NCBI GenBank assembly: GCA_964532405.1
Contig: CAZHIC010000027.1
Location: 1-32,193 of the forward strand
Length of the DNA stretch: 32,193 nucleotides
Direction of reading: 5' to 3'
Source: PALSA-1006 sp964532405
GTDB lineage: Bacteria; Pseudomonadota; Gammaproteobacteria; Burkholderiales; Gallionellaceae
Position numbers and translations under genes: made by a program. Under the pieces are notes generated by a model that worked only from the letters and a program-made list of their open reading frames with translations, did not search any database and was not told where the DNA came from. Shown here one piece after another: positions 7,166 to 15,993 of the stretch (the first letter of the stretch is position 1; every line of letters begins with the position of its first letter).

Positions 7166-10100
7166 AATTTAGCCGCCGCGCTCTCGTCCCTCATACGCAG
7201 AGCTTCTTCGATATCCACCGATACCACCTTGGAAACACCGCGTTCCTGCATGGTCACGCCGACCAGTTGCTGCGCCAATTCCATGGTGATCTTGTTATGG
7301 CTGATGAAGATGAACTGGGTATGCACCGCCATTTTCTTGATGAGGTTGCACAGGCGTTCGGTGTTGGTGTCGTCCAACGGCGCATCCACTTCGTCGAGCA
7401 GACAGAATGGAGCGGGGTTCAGCTGGAACAGGGAGAATACCAGCGCGATGGCGGTGAGCGCTTTTTCGCCACCCGATAACAGATGAATAGAGGAGTTCTT
7501 CTTGCCCGGAGGATGCGCCATCACTTGCACACCGCTGTCGAGGATCTCATCACCGGTTAGCACCAGACGCGCATCGCCGCCGCCGAACAGCACGGGGAAC
7601 AGTTCGGCCAGATGACGGTTGACCTCGTCATAAGTCGCCATCAGCAGATCGCGCGATTCTTTGTCGATGCGGCGTATCGCGTCTTCAAGCGTTTCCATCG
7701 CCTCGTTCAAGTCTTGCGCTTGAGCGTCCAGATAAGTCTTGCGCTCTTGTGCCGTCTGCAACTCGTCCAGCGCCGCCAGATTCACCGCGCCGAGCGCGGT
7801 GATGGTGTCGCTCAAACGCGCCAGCTCTGTTTGCAACGCGCCCGGCCTTGCCGGACTACTTTCCAGATGGGATAACAACGGCGCTTCGTCCACGCCCTGC
7901 AACTGCTCCGCCCATTGCTCGAATTGCAGACGCGCTTCCTGTTCCTTGAGCGCGATTTCGTTTACTTTTTCGCGGAGTGGGTTGAGCTTCTGTTCGCACA
8001 GCATGCGCTCTTGTTCCAGCTTGTTCAGGTTCAGCGTGGCATGTTCCAGCACATTGCGCGCTTCGGCCAACGCCTGTTCATGCAGCTGACGCTGTTGCAA
8101 CGCGGCCTGCAATTGCTGCTGATTGACGTCGTCGCCCATGTTCGCCAGTTCATGGCGGGTGTGCGCCAGCGCGACTTCCAATTGCGTCAATGTGGTGACG
8201 CTGTGTTTTATGTTGTGGTCGAGGTCGCCGATCTTATCGACGCAGGTCTTGGCAAAGAAGCGCGCTTCCTGCAATTCATGCTGGGCTTTTTGCGAACGCT
8301 CGCGCTGCTCGCGCAGTTTCGCGTCCTGTTCAAACGATAATCGGCGCGCCTGTTCGGCTTCTTCCTGATGCGTCGCCATGTCCTCGCGCAAAATCAGCGT
8401 GCGTTCGGCGATCTCTTCCAGTTGACGCTGCTCCTCGTTGGCATGCTCCGCCAACTCTTGCATCTCCTGCGCGATCTGCATCCGGCGCTCGTGGCTGCGC
8501 TCATTGGCTTGCGTCAATTTGAGTATCTGCATTTGCAGCGCGTGTTGGCGTTGCTGCAATTCGCTGCCGGATGAACGCAGCGGGCCGATGCGGCTTTCGA
8601 TGGCGTGGTATGCCTCCTCCGCCTGCACCACGAGCTGCTTGCCCTGATCCAAAGATGCGGCTTGTTGTTGCGCTTCGAGTTGCAGATTTTCGATCTCGCG
8701 CTGGCGCGCCAGCACGCCGTGCAGCTGGCTGTCTGGCGCATGGAACAACACGCTGTGAGCGCCGACCAGATGACCTTGCGCTGTCACCAGCCATGCGCCT
8801 GCGGGCAGATTCGCGCGTTGCGCTAAAGCTTGCGCCAAGTCGGCAACCGCATAAACACCGGACAGCCAATCTTCCACCACCGGAGCCGCTTGTTGGTCTT
8901 CGCAGCGGACATAGTTAGCCAGAGGCGTCAGTCCCGCATGGGATTGAGGCGCTGCACTGCGTGCGCCGTTGGCGGCGAACACCGCCAATTTAGCCGGAGG
9001 CACATCGCTCCAGCTCGCCGTATCTTCTAGGCGCGACAGAGCCAGCGCGTTCAAGCGCTCGCGCAGCACCGCTTCCAGCGCATCTTCCCAGCCCTGCTCG
9101 ATGCGCACCGCTTGCCACAGGCGCGGAGCATTATCCAACTGGTGTTTAGCCAGCCAGCTCTTTAAATCTTTATCGTTGTCGAGTTGCGACTGCAATTGCT
9201 TGAGCGCGCTCAAGCGCGCTTCCACTTGGCTCAACTGCCGCTCCAACTCTTGTGCCGCGACGCGCTGGCTGCGCCGTTCGCCATCGGCCAGCGGCAACTG
9301 CTCTTGCAGTTGCGCCAGCATTTCCTGCTGCGCCTCATGCGCCACCCGCATCTCGGCGATCTCTTGTTGCGCCTGTTCCAGTGCCTCGTTATTGGGCTGC
9401 GGCAGATTGTCCTGTTCGAGCTGCAAGCGCGATTTGCGTCCGCCCAATTGCTGCAAATTGCTTTGAATATGTCCGCGCTGCGTTTCGGCCAATTGCAATT
9501 GCTGTTGCGCCAGCAATTGTTCGCGTTGCACGGTGTTGTGGCGCTCTTGGGCGGCACGCGCGGCATCCTCTACGCGCGGCAGATGTTGCGCTTCGTTCTC
9601 GGCGTGATTCTCGCTGATCTCGACGCGCACGGCGGCTTCCTGCTGTTGCTGCTGCCAATGCGCCAACAGCGACTGCAAGCCCTGTAGTTGGCTGCGCTGC
9701 TGCTCGATCTGGCGCTCGCCATTGGCGATCTGTTGCGCCATACGGTTGCGCTGCTCGTTCAAAAAAGCGATCTGCTGTTCCAGTCGCGACACTTCGGCAT
9801 TGGTGGTGTACAGGTCGCCCTGCTTGGCATGCAGCGCATCCGCCAGCGCAAAATGCTCGCTGCGCGCGCTCTCCAATTGGCTTTCCACTTCGCGCAACTT
9901 GGCGATCTCGGCTTCGAGCTCGTTCTTGGTTTTTTCAACTTGTTGCGACAAACGCGCCCGGCGCGACTCCGCTTCTTGCTTGTTCACCAGCCACAACAAA
10001 CGCTGCGTCATTTCACGCTGGGCTTCCAGCTCGCGATACTGTTTTGCCACTACGGCTTGCTCGCCCAGATGCCCCAGCTGTTTGTCGAGTTCTTGCAGGA

Positions 10101-10689
10101 TGTCGCCGACGCGCAACAGGTTGTCGCGGGTGTCGCCCAGGCGCAACTCGGTCTCGCGGCGGCGGTCGCGGTATTTGGAAACGCCCGCCGCCTCTTCCAG
10201 AAACACGCGCAACTCTTCCGGCTTGGCCTCGATGACGCGCGAGATCATGCCTTGTTCGATGATGGCGTAGGCGCGCGCGCCCAAACCGGTACCAAGGAAG
10301 ATGTCGGTGATGTCTTTGCGCCGCACATGCTGATTGTTGATGTGGTAGCTGGAATCGCCGTCGCGCTGCAGCACGCGCTTGATGGAAATCTCGGCGTAGC
10401 TCGACCACTGCCCGGCGGCCTTACCCAGCGAGTTGTCGAAAATCAGCTCGACGCTGGCGCGCGATACCGGCTTGCGATTGCCGGAACCGTTGAAAATGAC
10501 GTCCTGCATGGATTCGCCGCGCAAAGCCGAGGCGCGCGACTCGCCCAGCACCCAACGCAAAGCATCAATGACATTCGACTTGCCGCAGCCGTTCGGCCCG
10601 ACGACGCCCACGAGCTGTCCGGGCAGCGCGATGTGCGTGGGATCGACAAAGGATTTAAATCCGGCCAGCTTGATATGGGATAGACGCAA
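7162..10689 (-). CDS. smc: Chromosome segregation protein SMC
   Basis: At 1175 residues this is full-length bacterial SMC, the condensin ATPase that loops and organises the chromosome with ScpA and ScpB. The Walker A GPNGCGKSN is at 31-39. Long Gln- and Glu-rich coiled coils flank a hinge at roughly 510-650. The C-terminal signature LSGGEKALTAIAL is near 1071-1083 and the Walker B FCLLDEVDAPLDD near 1095-1107. The N-terminus MRLSHIKLAGFKSFVDPT fits the family and requires a TTG start at 10689; no good ribosome-binding site precedes it. The usual betaproteobacterial partners zipA and ligA are not downstream here. It is divergent from queF. Confidence 0.97.
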   Translation of the reverse strand: MRLSHIKLAGFKSFVDPTHIALPGQLVGVVGPNGCGKSNVIDALRWVLGESRASALRGESMQDVIFNGSGNRKPVSRASVELIFDNSLGKAAGQWSSYAEISIKRVLQRDGDSSYHINNQHVRRKDITDIFLGTGLGARAYAIIEQGMISRVIEAKPEELRVFLEEAAGVSKYRDRRRETELRLGDTRDNLLRVGDILQELDKQLGHLGEQAVVAKQYRELEAQREMTQRLLWLVNKQEAESRRARLSQQVEKTKNELEAEIAKLREVESQLESARSEHFALADALHAKQGDLYTTNAEVSRLEQQIAFLNEQRNRMAQQIANGERQIEQQRSQLQGLQSLLAHWQQQQQEAAVRVEISENHAENEAQHLPRVEDAARAAQERHNTVQREQLLAQQQLQLAETQRGHIQSNLQQLGGRKSRLQLEQDNLPQPNNEALEQAQQEIAEMRVAHEAQQEMLAQLQEQLPLADGERRSQRVAAQELERQLSQVEARLSALKQLQSQLDNDKDLKSWLAKHQLDNAPRLWQAVRIEQGWEDALEAVLRERLNALALSRLEDTASWSDVPPAKLAVFAANGARSAAPQSHAGLTPLANYVRCEDQQAAPVVEDWLSGVYAVADLAQALAQRANLPAGAWLVTAQGHLVGAHSVLFHAPDSQLHGVLARQREIENLQLEAQQQAASLDQGKQLVVQAEEAYHAIESRIGPLRSSGSELQQRQHALQMQILKLTQANERSHERRMQIAQEMQELAEHANEEQRQLEEIAERTLILREDMATHQEEAEQARRLSFEQDAKLREQRERSQKAQHELQEARFFAKTCVDKIGDLDHNIKHSVTTLTQLEVALAHTRHELANMGDDVNQQQLQAALQQRQLHEQALAEARNVLEHATLNLNKLEQERMLCEQKLNPLREKVNEIALKEQEARLQFEQWAEQLQGVDEAPLLSHLESSPARPGALQTELARLSDTITALGAVNLAALDELQTAQERKTYLDAQAQDLNEAMETLEDAIRRIDKESRDLLMATYDEVNRHLAELFPVLFGGGDARLVLTGDEILDSGVQVMAHPPGKKNSSIHLLSGGEKALTAIALVFSLFQLNPAPFCLLDEVDAPLDDTNTERLCNLIKKMAVHTQFIFISHNKITMELAQQLVGVTMQERGVSKVVSVDIEEALRMRDESAAAKF

Positions 10690-10707
10690 TTTGATTCAGG
10701 CTAACGA

Positions 10708-10713
10708 TATAAT
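10708..10713 (+). promoter_or_regulatory. Candidate -10 box for queF
   Basis: A perfect TATAAT lies 37 bases upstream of the queF ATG. No convincing -35 hexamer exists at the right spacing (TTGATT at 10691-10696 is only 11 bp away), so the box is suggestive only. Confidence 0.35.
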
Positions 10714-10720
10714 GCGCGGC

Positions 10721-10749
10721 ATTCTAACCTAGGCTGGGCAACACAACAA
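10721..10749 (-). promoter_or_regulatory. Candidate smc promoter
   Basis: On the minus strand TTGTTG (10744-10749) and TAGAAT (10721-10726) are separated by 17 bp, close to a sigma-70 promoter. The predicted start of transcription lies about 25 bases ahead of the smc TTG start. On the opposite strand a TATAAT at 10708-10713 could be the -10 of queF, so the two promoters would overlap. Confidence 0.45.
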
Positions 10750-10750
10750 A

Positions 10751-11170
10751 ATGACCACTCAACCGAATAAGACACTAGAGACTTTCCCCAACCCGCAACC
10801 TGCCCGCGATTACCATATCCACATGGAAATCCCAGAGTTCACCTGCCTGTGCCCCAAGACCGGCCAACCCGATTTCGCCACCCTGATCCTAGATTACATC
10901 GCCGATGAGCAGTGCGTGGAACTGAAGAGCCTCAAGCTGTATATGTGGTCGTTCCGTGACGAAGGGCATTTCCACGAGGACGTCACCAACCGCATTCTGG
11001 ACGACCTGGTCGCCGCGACCCAGCCGCGTTTCATGCGCCTCACCGCCAAGTTCTACGTGCGCGGCGGCATCTTCACCAACGTGGTGGCAGAACATCGCAA
11101 ACCCGGCTGGCAACCTGCGCCGTTTATCGAACTGAGCCAGTTCGGCACACAATTGAACACACGCGGTTGA
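10751..11170 (+). CDS. queF: NADPH-dependent 7-cyano-7-deazaguanine reductase QueF (short type)
   Basis: This 139-residue enzyme reduces preQ0 to preQ1 in queuosine biosynthesis. It belongs to the short, unimodular QueF type. The active-site segment EFTCLCPKTGQPDF carries the nucleophilic Cys at position 34 and the conserved Asp at 41. The QueF signature ELKSLKLY is at 57-64, and FHEDVTNRILDDL follows. The start ATG at 10751 leaves a 17-residue lead before the conserved YHIHMEIPEF. The gene is single and divergent from smc. No preQ1 riboswitch is evident in the short leader. Confidence 0.95.
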   Translation: MTTQPNKTLETFPNPQPARDYHIHMEIPEFTCLCPKTGQPDFATLILDYIADEQCVELKSLKLYMWSFRDEGHFHEDVTNRILDDLVAATQPRFMRLTAKFYVRGGIFTNVVAEHRKPGWQPAPFIELSQFGTQLNTRG

Positions 11171-11195
11171 TCCCGCCCCAATTCAGCACTAATAG

Positions 11196-11450
11196 CTATG
11201 TATTCGTGCTTATCGGGTTAACACGACCGGACGGCAACACCAAAGGGCACGGGCATGGGCGCTGTTCCGCAACGCGTAGTGACACGAATTTACTAGCGTC
11301 ACTTACCTCGGTATTTGTTTTCTGCTTGCGCTGCCAATAATACAATGCGGCAATCGAGAGGCCGTGCCGCCTCGCATAGGCACTCGCTGAAATTGCTTCA
11401 CGTTTGACGGCGGCTACATGCGCTGTCCAAAATGCTGTTCGATTTTTCAT
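11196..11450 (-). pseudogene. Orphan IS66-family accessory protein (TnpA-like) remnant
   Basis: The frame from the ATG at 11450 encodes about 84 residues. The first half (FWTAHVAAVKREAISASAYARRHGLSIAALYYWQRK, in two parts around ISAS) matches the helix-turn-helix OrfA/TnpA of IS66 elements, and a basic LVLPSGR-type segment follows near the end. The IS66 tnpB and the large DDE transposase tnpC, which should follow downstream on the same strand, are absent. The C-terminus ends in an unrelated PISTNT tail abutting queF. It is therefore a stranded fragment. The upstream TTG at 11480 is a less likely start. Confidence 0.6.
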
Positions 11451-11634
11451 GCTGGCACCGTCTTGTTTGAGATGTGCCAAGCATGCTGATATTTGATTTA
11501 GGTAAAAGAGCGTTGTTTATGGCGCGCTTACGCACAACTCAGGAGCGAAGCAGATCGGAGTGCTGCACGCTAAGGCAAAAAAATGCCTGCGAAGCAGACA
11601 ACACGGGGTTGATTCACCCGCTTTTCAAAAAGGC

Positions 11635-11690
11635 TTTTGATTCTCGCTTCTATAGAATGGGTTTTTGATTTTCGCCTTAATAGAAGGGGC
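11635..11690. repeat. Imperfect 28-bp tandem repeat, two units
   Basis: Units 11635-11662 and 11663-11690 are directly adjacent and match at about 22 of 28 positions. Both begin TTTTGATT, share TCGC and ATAGAA, and end near GGG. The first contains the perfect dyad TTCTATAGAA. A more degraded third copy may start near 11610. Two units without spacers do not make a CRISPR array. Confidence 0.55.
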
Positions 11691-11711
11691 ATTATGATTT
11701 TTTCAGGTCGT

Positions 11712-11738
11712 AAAAAAACCGCCTCAATTTGAGACGGC
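11712..11738 (-). terminator. Rho-independent terminator of the fab-tatD supercluster
   Basis: On the minus strand CCGTCTC-AAATT-GAGGCGG forms a 7-bp stem with one G-U pair, followed by a run of seven T. It lies about 57 bases after the tatD stop codon and closes the long minus-strand gene series. Confidence 0.85.
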
Positions 11739-11794
11739 TCTTTCATATATCGCAGCATTATGCGCACATGGCAGATGCCTACAATTTGAATTCA

Positions 11795-12562
11795 TCAATA
11801 TTTTCTGAAAAACAAGCGCCTGAAGTTTTCGCTGGTCGCCAGCCCGACCTCTTCCACAGAGACATTGCGCAATTTGGCTATTTCTTCCGCAACATGCTTT
11901 ACATACGCAGGTTGATTAAGTTTTCCGCGAAAAGGAACCGGAGCCAGATAGGGGGCATCCGTCTCAATTAAAATCTTTTTCAGCGGTATGGATGCGGCGA
12001 CTTGTTTGATCTGAAGTGCATTTTTGAAGGTTACGATACCTGAGAAAGATATATAGAAGCCCATCTCGATAGCCGCTAATGCTACTTCCAGATTCTCTGT
12101 AAAGCAATGCATCACGCCGCCGATCTGCCGCGCATCTTCTTCCTGCATCAAACGCAAAGTGTCCGGCGCGGCTGACCGGGTATGGATGATTAGCGGCTTG
12201 CCGCATTCGCGTGCGGCGCGAATATGGGTGCGAAAACGTTCACGCTGCCATTCCAGATCACCTTGCAGGCGGTAATAATCCAAGCCTGTTTCGCCGATGG
12301 CGATGACTTTGGGGTGTTGCGCCAAGCGAACTAGCTCCGCCTGTGTCGGTTCGACTTCCAATTCGTAATCGGGATGCACGCCTACCGAGGCGTATAGATT
12401 CTCGTGTCCCTCTACCAATTGCAGTATTTGCGAGAATTTTTCCAGTTCCACCGAAACGCACAATGCCTGAGTCACTTGATTGAGACTCATGTTGGACAGT
12501 ATATCGTCGAGGTTTTCCGCCAACTCGGGAAAATTAAGGTGGCAATGCGAATCAATAAACAT
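11795..12562 (-). CDS. tatD: TatD family metal-dependent hydrolase/DNase
   Basis: A 255-residue TIM-barrel metallohydrolase, of the TatD/YcfH type found beside holB in many proteobacteria. The N-terminal metal motif is MFIDSHCHLNF (His6, His8). Further motifs are GETGLDYYR, the catalytic-site region PLIIHTRSA, GVMHCFTE, and ILIETDAPYLAP with the conserved Asp near the C-terminus. I start it at the ATG at 12562 because the metal motif normally begins the protein; a longer frame to 12655 would overlap holB. Only 4 bases separate it from the holB stop. Members act as 3'-5' DNases, but the substrate of this clade is less certain. Last gene of the cluster. Confidence 0.92.
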   Translation of the reverse strand: MFIDSHCHLNFPELAENLDDILSNMSLNQVTQALCVSVELEKFSQILQLVEGHENLYASVGVHPDYELEVEPTQAELVRLAQHPKVIAIGETGLDYYRLQGDLEWQRERFRTHIRAARECGKPLIIHTRSAAPDTLRLMQEEDARQIGGVMHCFTENLEVALAAIEMGFYISFSGIVTFKNALQIKQVAASIPLKKILIETDAPYLAPVPFRGKLNQPAYVKHVAEEIAKLRNVSVEEVGLATSENFRRLFFRKY

Positions 12563-12566
12563 ATTT

Positions 12567-13583
12567 TTATGCGCCCGTTGGAGCAAAGACTTGTCGATAG
12601 GACAATAAGATGGACTCGAATTGCAGCTTTGGGTTGAGGGGGTGGAAAGCTTCACGCTTCGCTACCTGCAATTCCTTTTGGTAGCGCAACAAACGCATTG
12701 ACGGGATATTCGCAGACAGTTGCTTTAATACATCCATCTGTTCCGGGAAATACCTGACCTGTCCGGTTAATTTGGCGCTCGCCAAGTCATAGCACCATTG
12801 TTGCAAGCAGTGAACGACTTGTACGGGGGCGGAACGTTGCAATTTATCGGCTAGCGCCAACGCATCCATTTGTGCAGGTTGTTGAATGGAGGACAACAGA
12901 ATATTGATTTCTTCTGTCCCCTCTCTTTCTTCGGCCCAATGCAGTGCCTGTAATGGCGCAAATCCGGATTGCGCCAGGGCATTTTCCGGGTTGTCCACTC
13001 CCTGCTGTTTTAGCCATGCAATGCCAGCCTCCCTGTCCGGGGTATTCACACTCAAGCTCAGGCAGCGACTCAAAATGGTGGGTAATAGTTGCTGCGGTTT
13101 ATGGGTAACCAAGAGGAAGAGCAGTTTTTCCGTGGGCTCTTCCAATGTCTTGAGTAGCGCATTGGCCGAATTGTTATTCATCGACTCTGCCGGATGGATC
13201 AGCACAATGCGATATCCGCCCCGATGCGCGGACAGATTGGCAAAGTTTGCCAAGGCTCTAATTTGATCTACGCTGATCTCGCGTGAAGGCTTTTTCCCGC
13301 CCTCTTTTTCACTACCATCTTCGATATTGCTAAAGGCATCAGGCTGTACTAAACGAAAATCCGGATGTGAACCTTGCTCGAACCAGTGGCAGGAATCGCA
13401 TTGGCAACATGGCATACCTGTTGCCAAGGGTGTTTCGCATAACAAGGATTGCACAAAACTGAGTGCCATATCCAGCTTGCCTATGCCTTGCGCCCCCTTG
13501 AGCAGCAGTGCGTTCGGCAAGCGGGTGCGCAGCCCTTGCAAGCTTTGCCATGCCTCTTGTTGCCAAGTATAAAGTTCTTTCAT
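12567..13583 (-). CDS. holB: DNA polymerase III subunit delta'
   Basis: A 338-residue clamp-loader subunit that works with DnaX (gamma/tau) and HolA to load the beta sliding clamp. It has the AAA+ layout: a P-loop-like GAQGIGK near 30-36, the zinc-binding cysteines in CCQCDSC near 59-65, the sensor region NNNSANALLKTLEEP, and the SRC motif in TILSRCLSL. The C-terminal helical domain is present. The start is one base after the tmk stop. Translational coupling with tmk and tatD is likely because of these spacings. The extra charged loop EDGSEKEGGKK, between the zinc module and the EISVDQIR motif, is a species-type variation. Confidence 0.95.
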   Translation of the reverse strand: MKELYTWQQEAWQSLQGLRTRLPNALLLKGAQGIGKLDMALSFVQSLLCETPLATGMPCCQCDSCHWFEQGSHPDFRLVQPDAFSNIEDGSEKEGGKKPSREISVDQIRALANFANLSAHRGGYRIVLIHPAESMNNNSANALLKTLEEPTEKLLFLLVTHKPQQLLPTILSRCLSLSVNTPDREAGIAWLKQQGVDNPENALAQSGFAPLQALHWAEEREGTEEINILLSSIQQPAQMDALALADKLQRSAPVQVVHCLQQWCYDLASAKLTGQVRYFPEQMDVLKQLSANIPSMRLLRYQKELQVAKREAFHPLNPKLQFESILLSYRQVFAPTGA

Positions 13584-13584
13584 A

Positions 13585-14193
13585 TCATATGGATGAAACG
13601 ATTTTCTCTAGGCTTTTCTGAACTTCATCGAGCGTCTTTTCAGCGTGAATGACGGCGTATCTTGCCGGATTTTTTTGGCAGCGCGCCAAATAGGCTTGGC
13701 GCACTTTTTCGAAGAAAGCACCCTGCTCCTGCTCGAAGCGATCCAGCGATAGGTTATTCGCCAAACGTTGGCGCGCGACTTCGATGGGGATATCGAACAG
13801 CAAGGTCAGATCGGGTTGCAGGTCGCCATGAACCCATTGCTCCAGCTGCTCCAGCTTATTCAGTGCCACTCCCCTACCCCCGCCCTGATAGGCGAAACTG
13901 GCATCGCTGAAACGGTCGGAGATCACCCAGGTGCCGCGTTGCAAAGCAGGGCGAATCACCTGCTCCACATGTTCGCGCCGGGCGGCGAACATCAGCAGTG
14001 TTTCAGTTTCGGCATGCATCGGATGATGCAACAATATTTCGCGCAAACGCTCACCCAGAGGCGTTCCGCCGGGTTCGCGCGTGACTATTAAATCAATACC
14101 GCGCTGGCGCAAGGCATGGGCAAACCACTCCAGATGGGTGCTCTTCCCCGCCCCATCCACGCCCTCGAAGGTGATAAATTTTGCTTTGCTCAT
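13585..14193 (-). CDS. tmk: Thymidylate kinase
   Basis: A 202-residue enzyme that phosphorylates dTMP to dTDP for DNA synthesis. The P-loop is FEGVDGAGKST at 9-19. The dTMP-binding segment TREPGGTPLGE follows, then the DR motif in ISDRFSDASFAYQGGGR and the LTLLFDIP strand. The LID region near residue 145-160 is Arg-containing. The ATG overlaps the mltG stop as ATGA (14190-14193), so the two are probably translationally coupled. The holB gene begins one base after its stop. This tmk-holB pairing is common in bacteria. Confidence 0.96.
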   Translation of the reverse strand: MSKAKFITFEGVDGAGKSTHLEWFAHALRQRGIDLIVTREPGGTPLGERLREILLHHPMHAETETLLMFAARREHVEQVIRPALQRGTWVISDRFSDASFAYQGGGRGVALNKLEQLEQWVHGDLQPDLTLLFDIPIEVARQRLANNLSLDRFEQEQGAFFEKVRQAYLARCQKNPARYAVIHAEKTLDEVQKSLEKIVSSI

Positions 14194-15176
14194 TTTTGGT
14201 AACGGTTCACCGCGTTATTGTGCTCGGTCAGCGTGCTGGAAAAATGCGAGCTGCCATTCCCCTTGGCTACGAAATAAAGAGCGTTGGTTTGTGCGGGATG
14301 CAACACAGCCTGTATCGCCGCCAGTCCCGGCAAAGCGATAGGCGTAGGCGTCAGCCCTGCGCGGGTGTAGGTGTTGTAGGGCGTATCGTTTAGCAAATCG
14401 CGCTTGCGCAAATTACCATCGAATTTGTCGCCCATGCCATAAATCACGGTCGGATCTGTCTGTAGCAGCATTTTTTTACGCAAGCGATTGATGAACACTG
14501 CGGCAATCATGCCTCGATCCTTGGACTGCCCAGTTTCCTTCTCTACGATAGAAGCCAGAATCAAAGCTTGATAAGCATTTTCCAGAGGCAGATTGGCCGC
14601 GCGGGTATTCCAGCTTGCTTGCAAGTTACGTTGCATCAATTGATAGGCGCGTTTGAGCACAATCAAATCGCTGCTACCGCTAGAAAAATTATAGGTATCT
14701 GGAAAAAACAAGCCCTCCGCTTCTTGCTCTGAAGCGCCAATACGTTTCAAAATATCGGCCTCTGACAGGGTTAGGGTATCGTGGCGCAACTTAGGTTCGG
14801 CATTCAAAGCAGCACGCAACTGATTGAATGTCCAGCCTTCTATAACGCTTATATCACTTTGCCCCACGCGTCCTTTGCTAATGATGTCCAATAACTTTAA
14901 GGGGCTGACCGGCACTTCGATTTCGTAATTGCCCGGTTTAATTTGAGCGGCCTTGCCCAAGCTTCGCGCCAACAAAACGAACAACCAGTCACTGGGTAAC
15001 ACTCCGGCTTGCTGCATTTGGCGGGCGGCGCTCTTCAGGCTACTGCCCTGCTTGAGCGAAAACTCATAAGGCAATTGGGGAAACGGCAGCGGCCGCAAAG
15101 CATAAAATCCCGCAAGGCCGACAACAATCACCAGAATGAATACCAGCCACAGCACAAGCTCTTTAATTGGGCTCAT
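14190..15176 (-). CDS. mltG: Endolytic murein transglycosylase MltG
   Basis: A 328-residue YceG-family protein. One N-terminal transmembrane helix (about 6-26) anchors it in the inner membrane, with the catalytic domain in the periplasm. A LysM-like segment precedes the active-site motif ILASIVEKETGQ, whose conserved Glu lies near residue 212. Later motifs LQTDPTVIYG and SPYNTY-like DTPYNTYTRAGLTPTPIALPG are typical. It cleaves nascent glycan strands and is thought to set their length. It overlaps pabC by 14 bases and tmk by 4, so expression is coupled with both. Confidence 0.95.
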   Translation of the reverse strand: MSPIKELVLWLVFILVIVVGLAGFYALRPLPFPQLPYEFSLKQGSSLKSAARQMQQAGVLPSDWLFVLLARSLGKAAQIKPGNYEIEVPVSPLKLLDIISKGRVGQSDISVIEGWTFNQLRAALNAEPKLRHDTLTLSEADILKRIGASEQEAEGLFFPDTYNFSSGSSDLIVLKRAYQLMQRNLQASWNTRAANLPLENAYQALILASIVEKETGQSKDRGMIAAVFINRLRKKMLLQTDPTVIYGMGDKFDGNLRKRDLLNDTPYNTYTRAGLTPTPIALPGLAAIQAVLHPAQTNALYFVAKGNGSSHFSSTLTEHNNAVNRYQK

Positions 15177-15978
15177 GATTCAACCAGTCCTGTATAGTTT
15201 GAGCAACGGGGTGATGATGCCAATGGCAGCCTGCAATTTCCTGCACAGGCCACAGGTCGATCACACTGTTTACCAAGAAAACCTCATCCGCATCCAGCAA
15301 GTCTTCCAATGTCACATCTATGCTTTTGCACGTCACGCCCTGCTGTGCCGCCCATTCGACAATGCGTTCACGTTGCACTCCAGAGACGCCGCAACGGGAT
15401 AAGTCCGGGGTGATTATCCCCCCTTGCTTGACCATGAAAATATTGCTGCGCACCCCTTCGATGACATAACCGGACTCGTCTAGCAGCAGCCCCTCGGCAA
15501 TATCGGGATCGTTCCATTCTGCGGCTGCAAGTACGTTTTCCAGGCGATTGAGATGCTTTACGCCGGCCAAACGCGGCTGATGCCCCAGACGTAATTGACA
15601 AACATGCATACGCACACCTGATTTGGAAAATGCTTCCGGAAAAACGGGAGGGGGAGTTAAGCTGAGAACGCGGGTCACCTCTGGCTGATGAGGCGGAGCA
15701 TAACCCCGTTGCGCCGATCCTCGCGTCACGATGATCTTGAGAACACCGTCTGCCACCCCCTGAATCAGGCGCTCTAACTCATCAAGCAGGAGGGGCTCTG
15801 GTGGGCATGGCAAATTGATCGTGCTGCAATCCTTGAACAACTTGGCATAGTGGCGTTGCCACTGCAAGACCTTACCCTCGCGCAATCGTAACGTGCGAAA
15901 CACACCGTCCCCGTAGAGCAAGCCGCGATCATTTACGCTAATCGTGTCGCAGGGTGCTCCGTTGATTAGCATCTTCAC
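15163..15978 (-). CDS. pabC: Aminodeoxychorismate lyase
   Basis: A 271-residue PLP enzyme of fold type IV that turns 4-amino-4-deoxychorismate into p-aminobenzoate for folate synthesis. The N-terminal motif is NDRGLLYGDGVFRTLR. The PLP lysine is in GVKHLNRLENVLA (Lys141). The C-terminal phosphate-binding pattern VIEGVRSNIFMV and GVSGVQRERI complete the family set. Branched-chain aminotransferases and D-amino-acid transaminases share this fold, but the pabC-mltG context decides for PabC. The start is GTG at 15978 or ATG at 15972; neither has a strong ribosome-binding site. Confidence 0.92.
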   Translation of the reverse strand: MKMLINGAPCDTISVNDRGLLYGDGVFRTLRLREGKVLQWQRHYAKLFKDCSTINLPCPPEPLLLDELERLIQGVADGVLKIIVTRGSAQRGYAPPHQPEVTRVLSLTPPPVFPEAFSKSGVRMHVCQLRLGHQPRLAGVKHLNRLENVLAAAEWNDPDIAEGLLLDESGYVIEGVRSNIFMVKQGGIITPDLSRCGVSGVQRERIVEWAAQQGVTCKSIDVTLEDLLDADEVFLVNSVIDLWPVQEIAGCHWHHHPVAQTIQDWLNHEPN

Positions 15979-15993
15979 AGCCGGGAATAGTTA

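Larger units (their letters stand above)
11451..11794. other. Gene-free spacer between IS66 remnant and tatD
   Basis: No credible coding sequence is seen in these 344 bases. They hold an imperfect tandem duplication (11635-11690) and the tatD terminator (11712-11738), each listed separately. The part nearest the IS66 remnant may be the degraded left part of that element, but no terminal inverted repeat is recognisable. Confidence 0.5.

Noticed and set aside
9688..10683. Plus-strand 331-residue open frame antisense to smc
   Set aside because: It is the complement of a GC-biased coiled-coil gene. The composition is Leu/Gln-rich without domain motifs, and smc is certain on the other strand.
11635..11690. 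Tandem repeat considered as a CRISPR remnant
   Set aside because: There are only two imperfect units without spacers, and no cas genes in the window.
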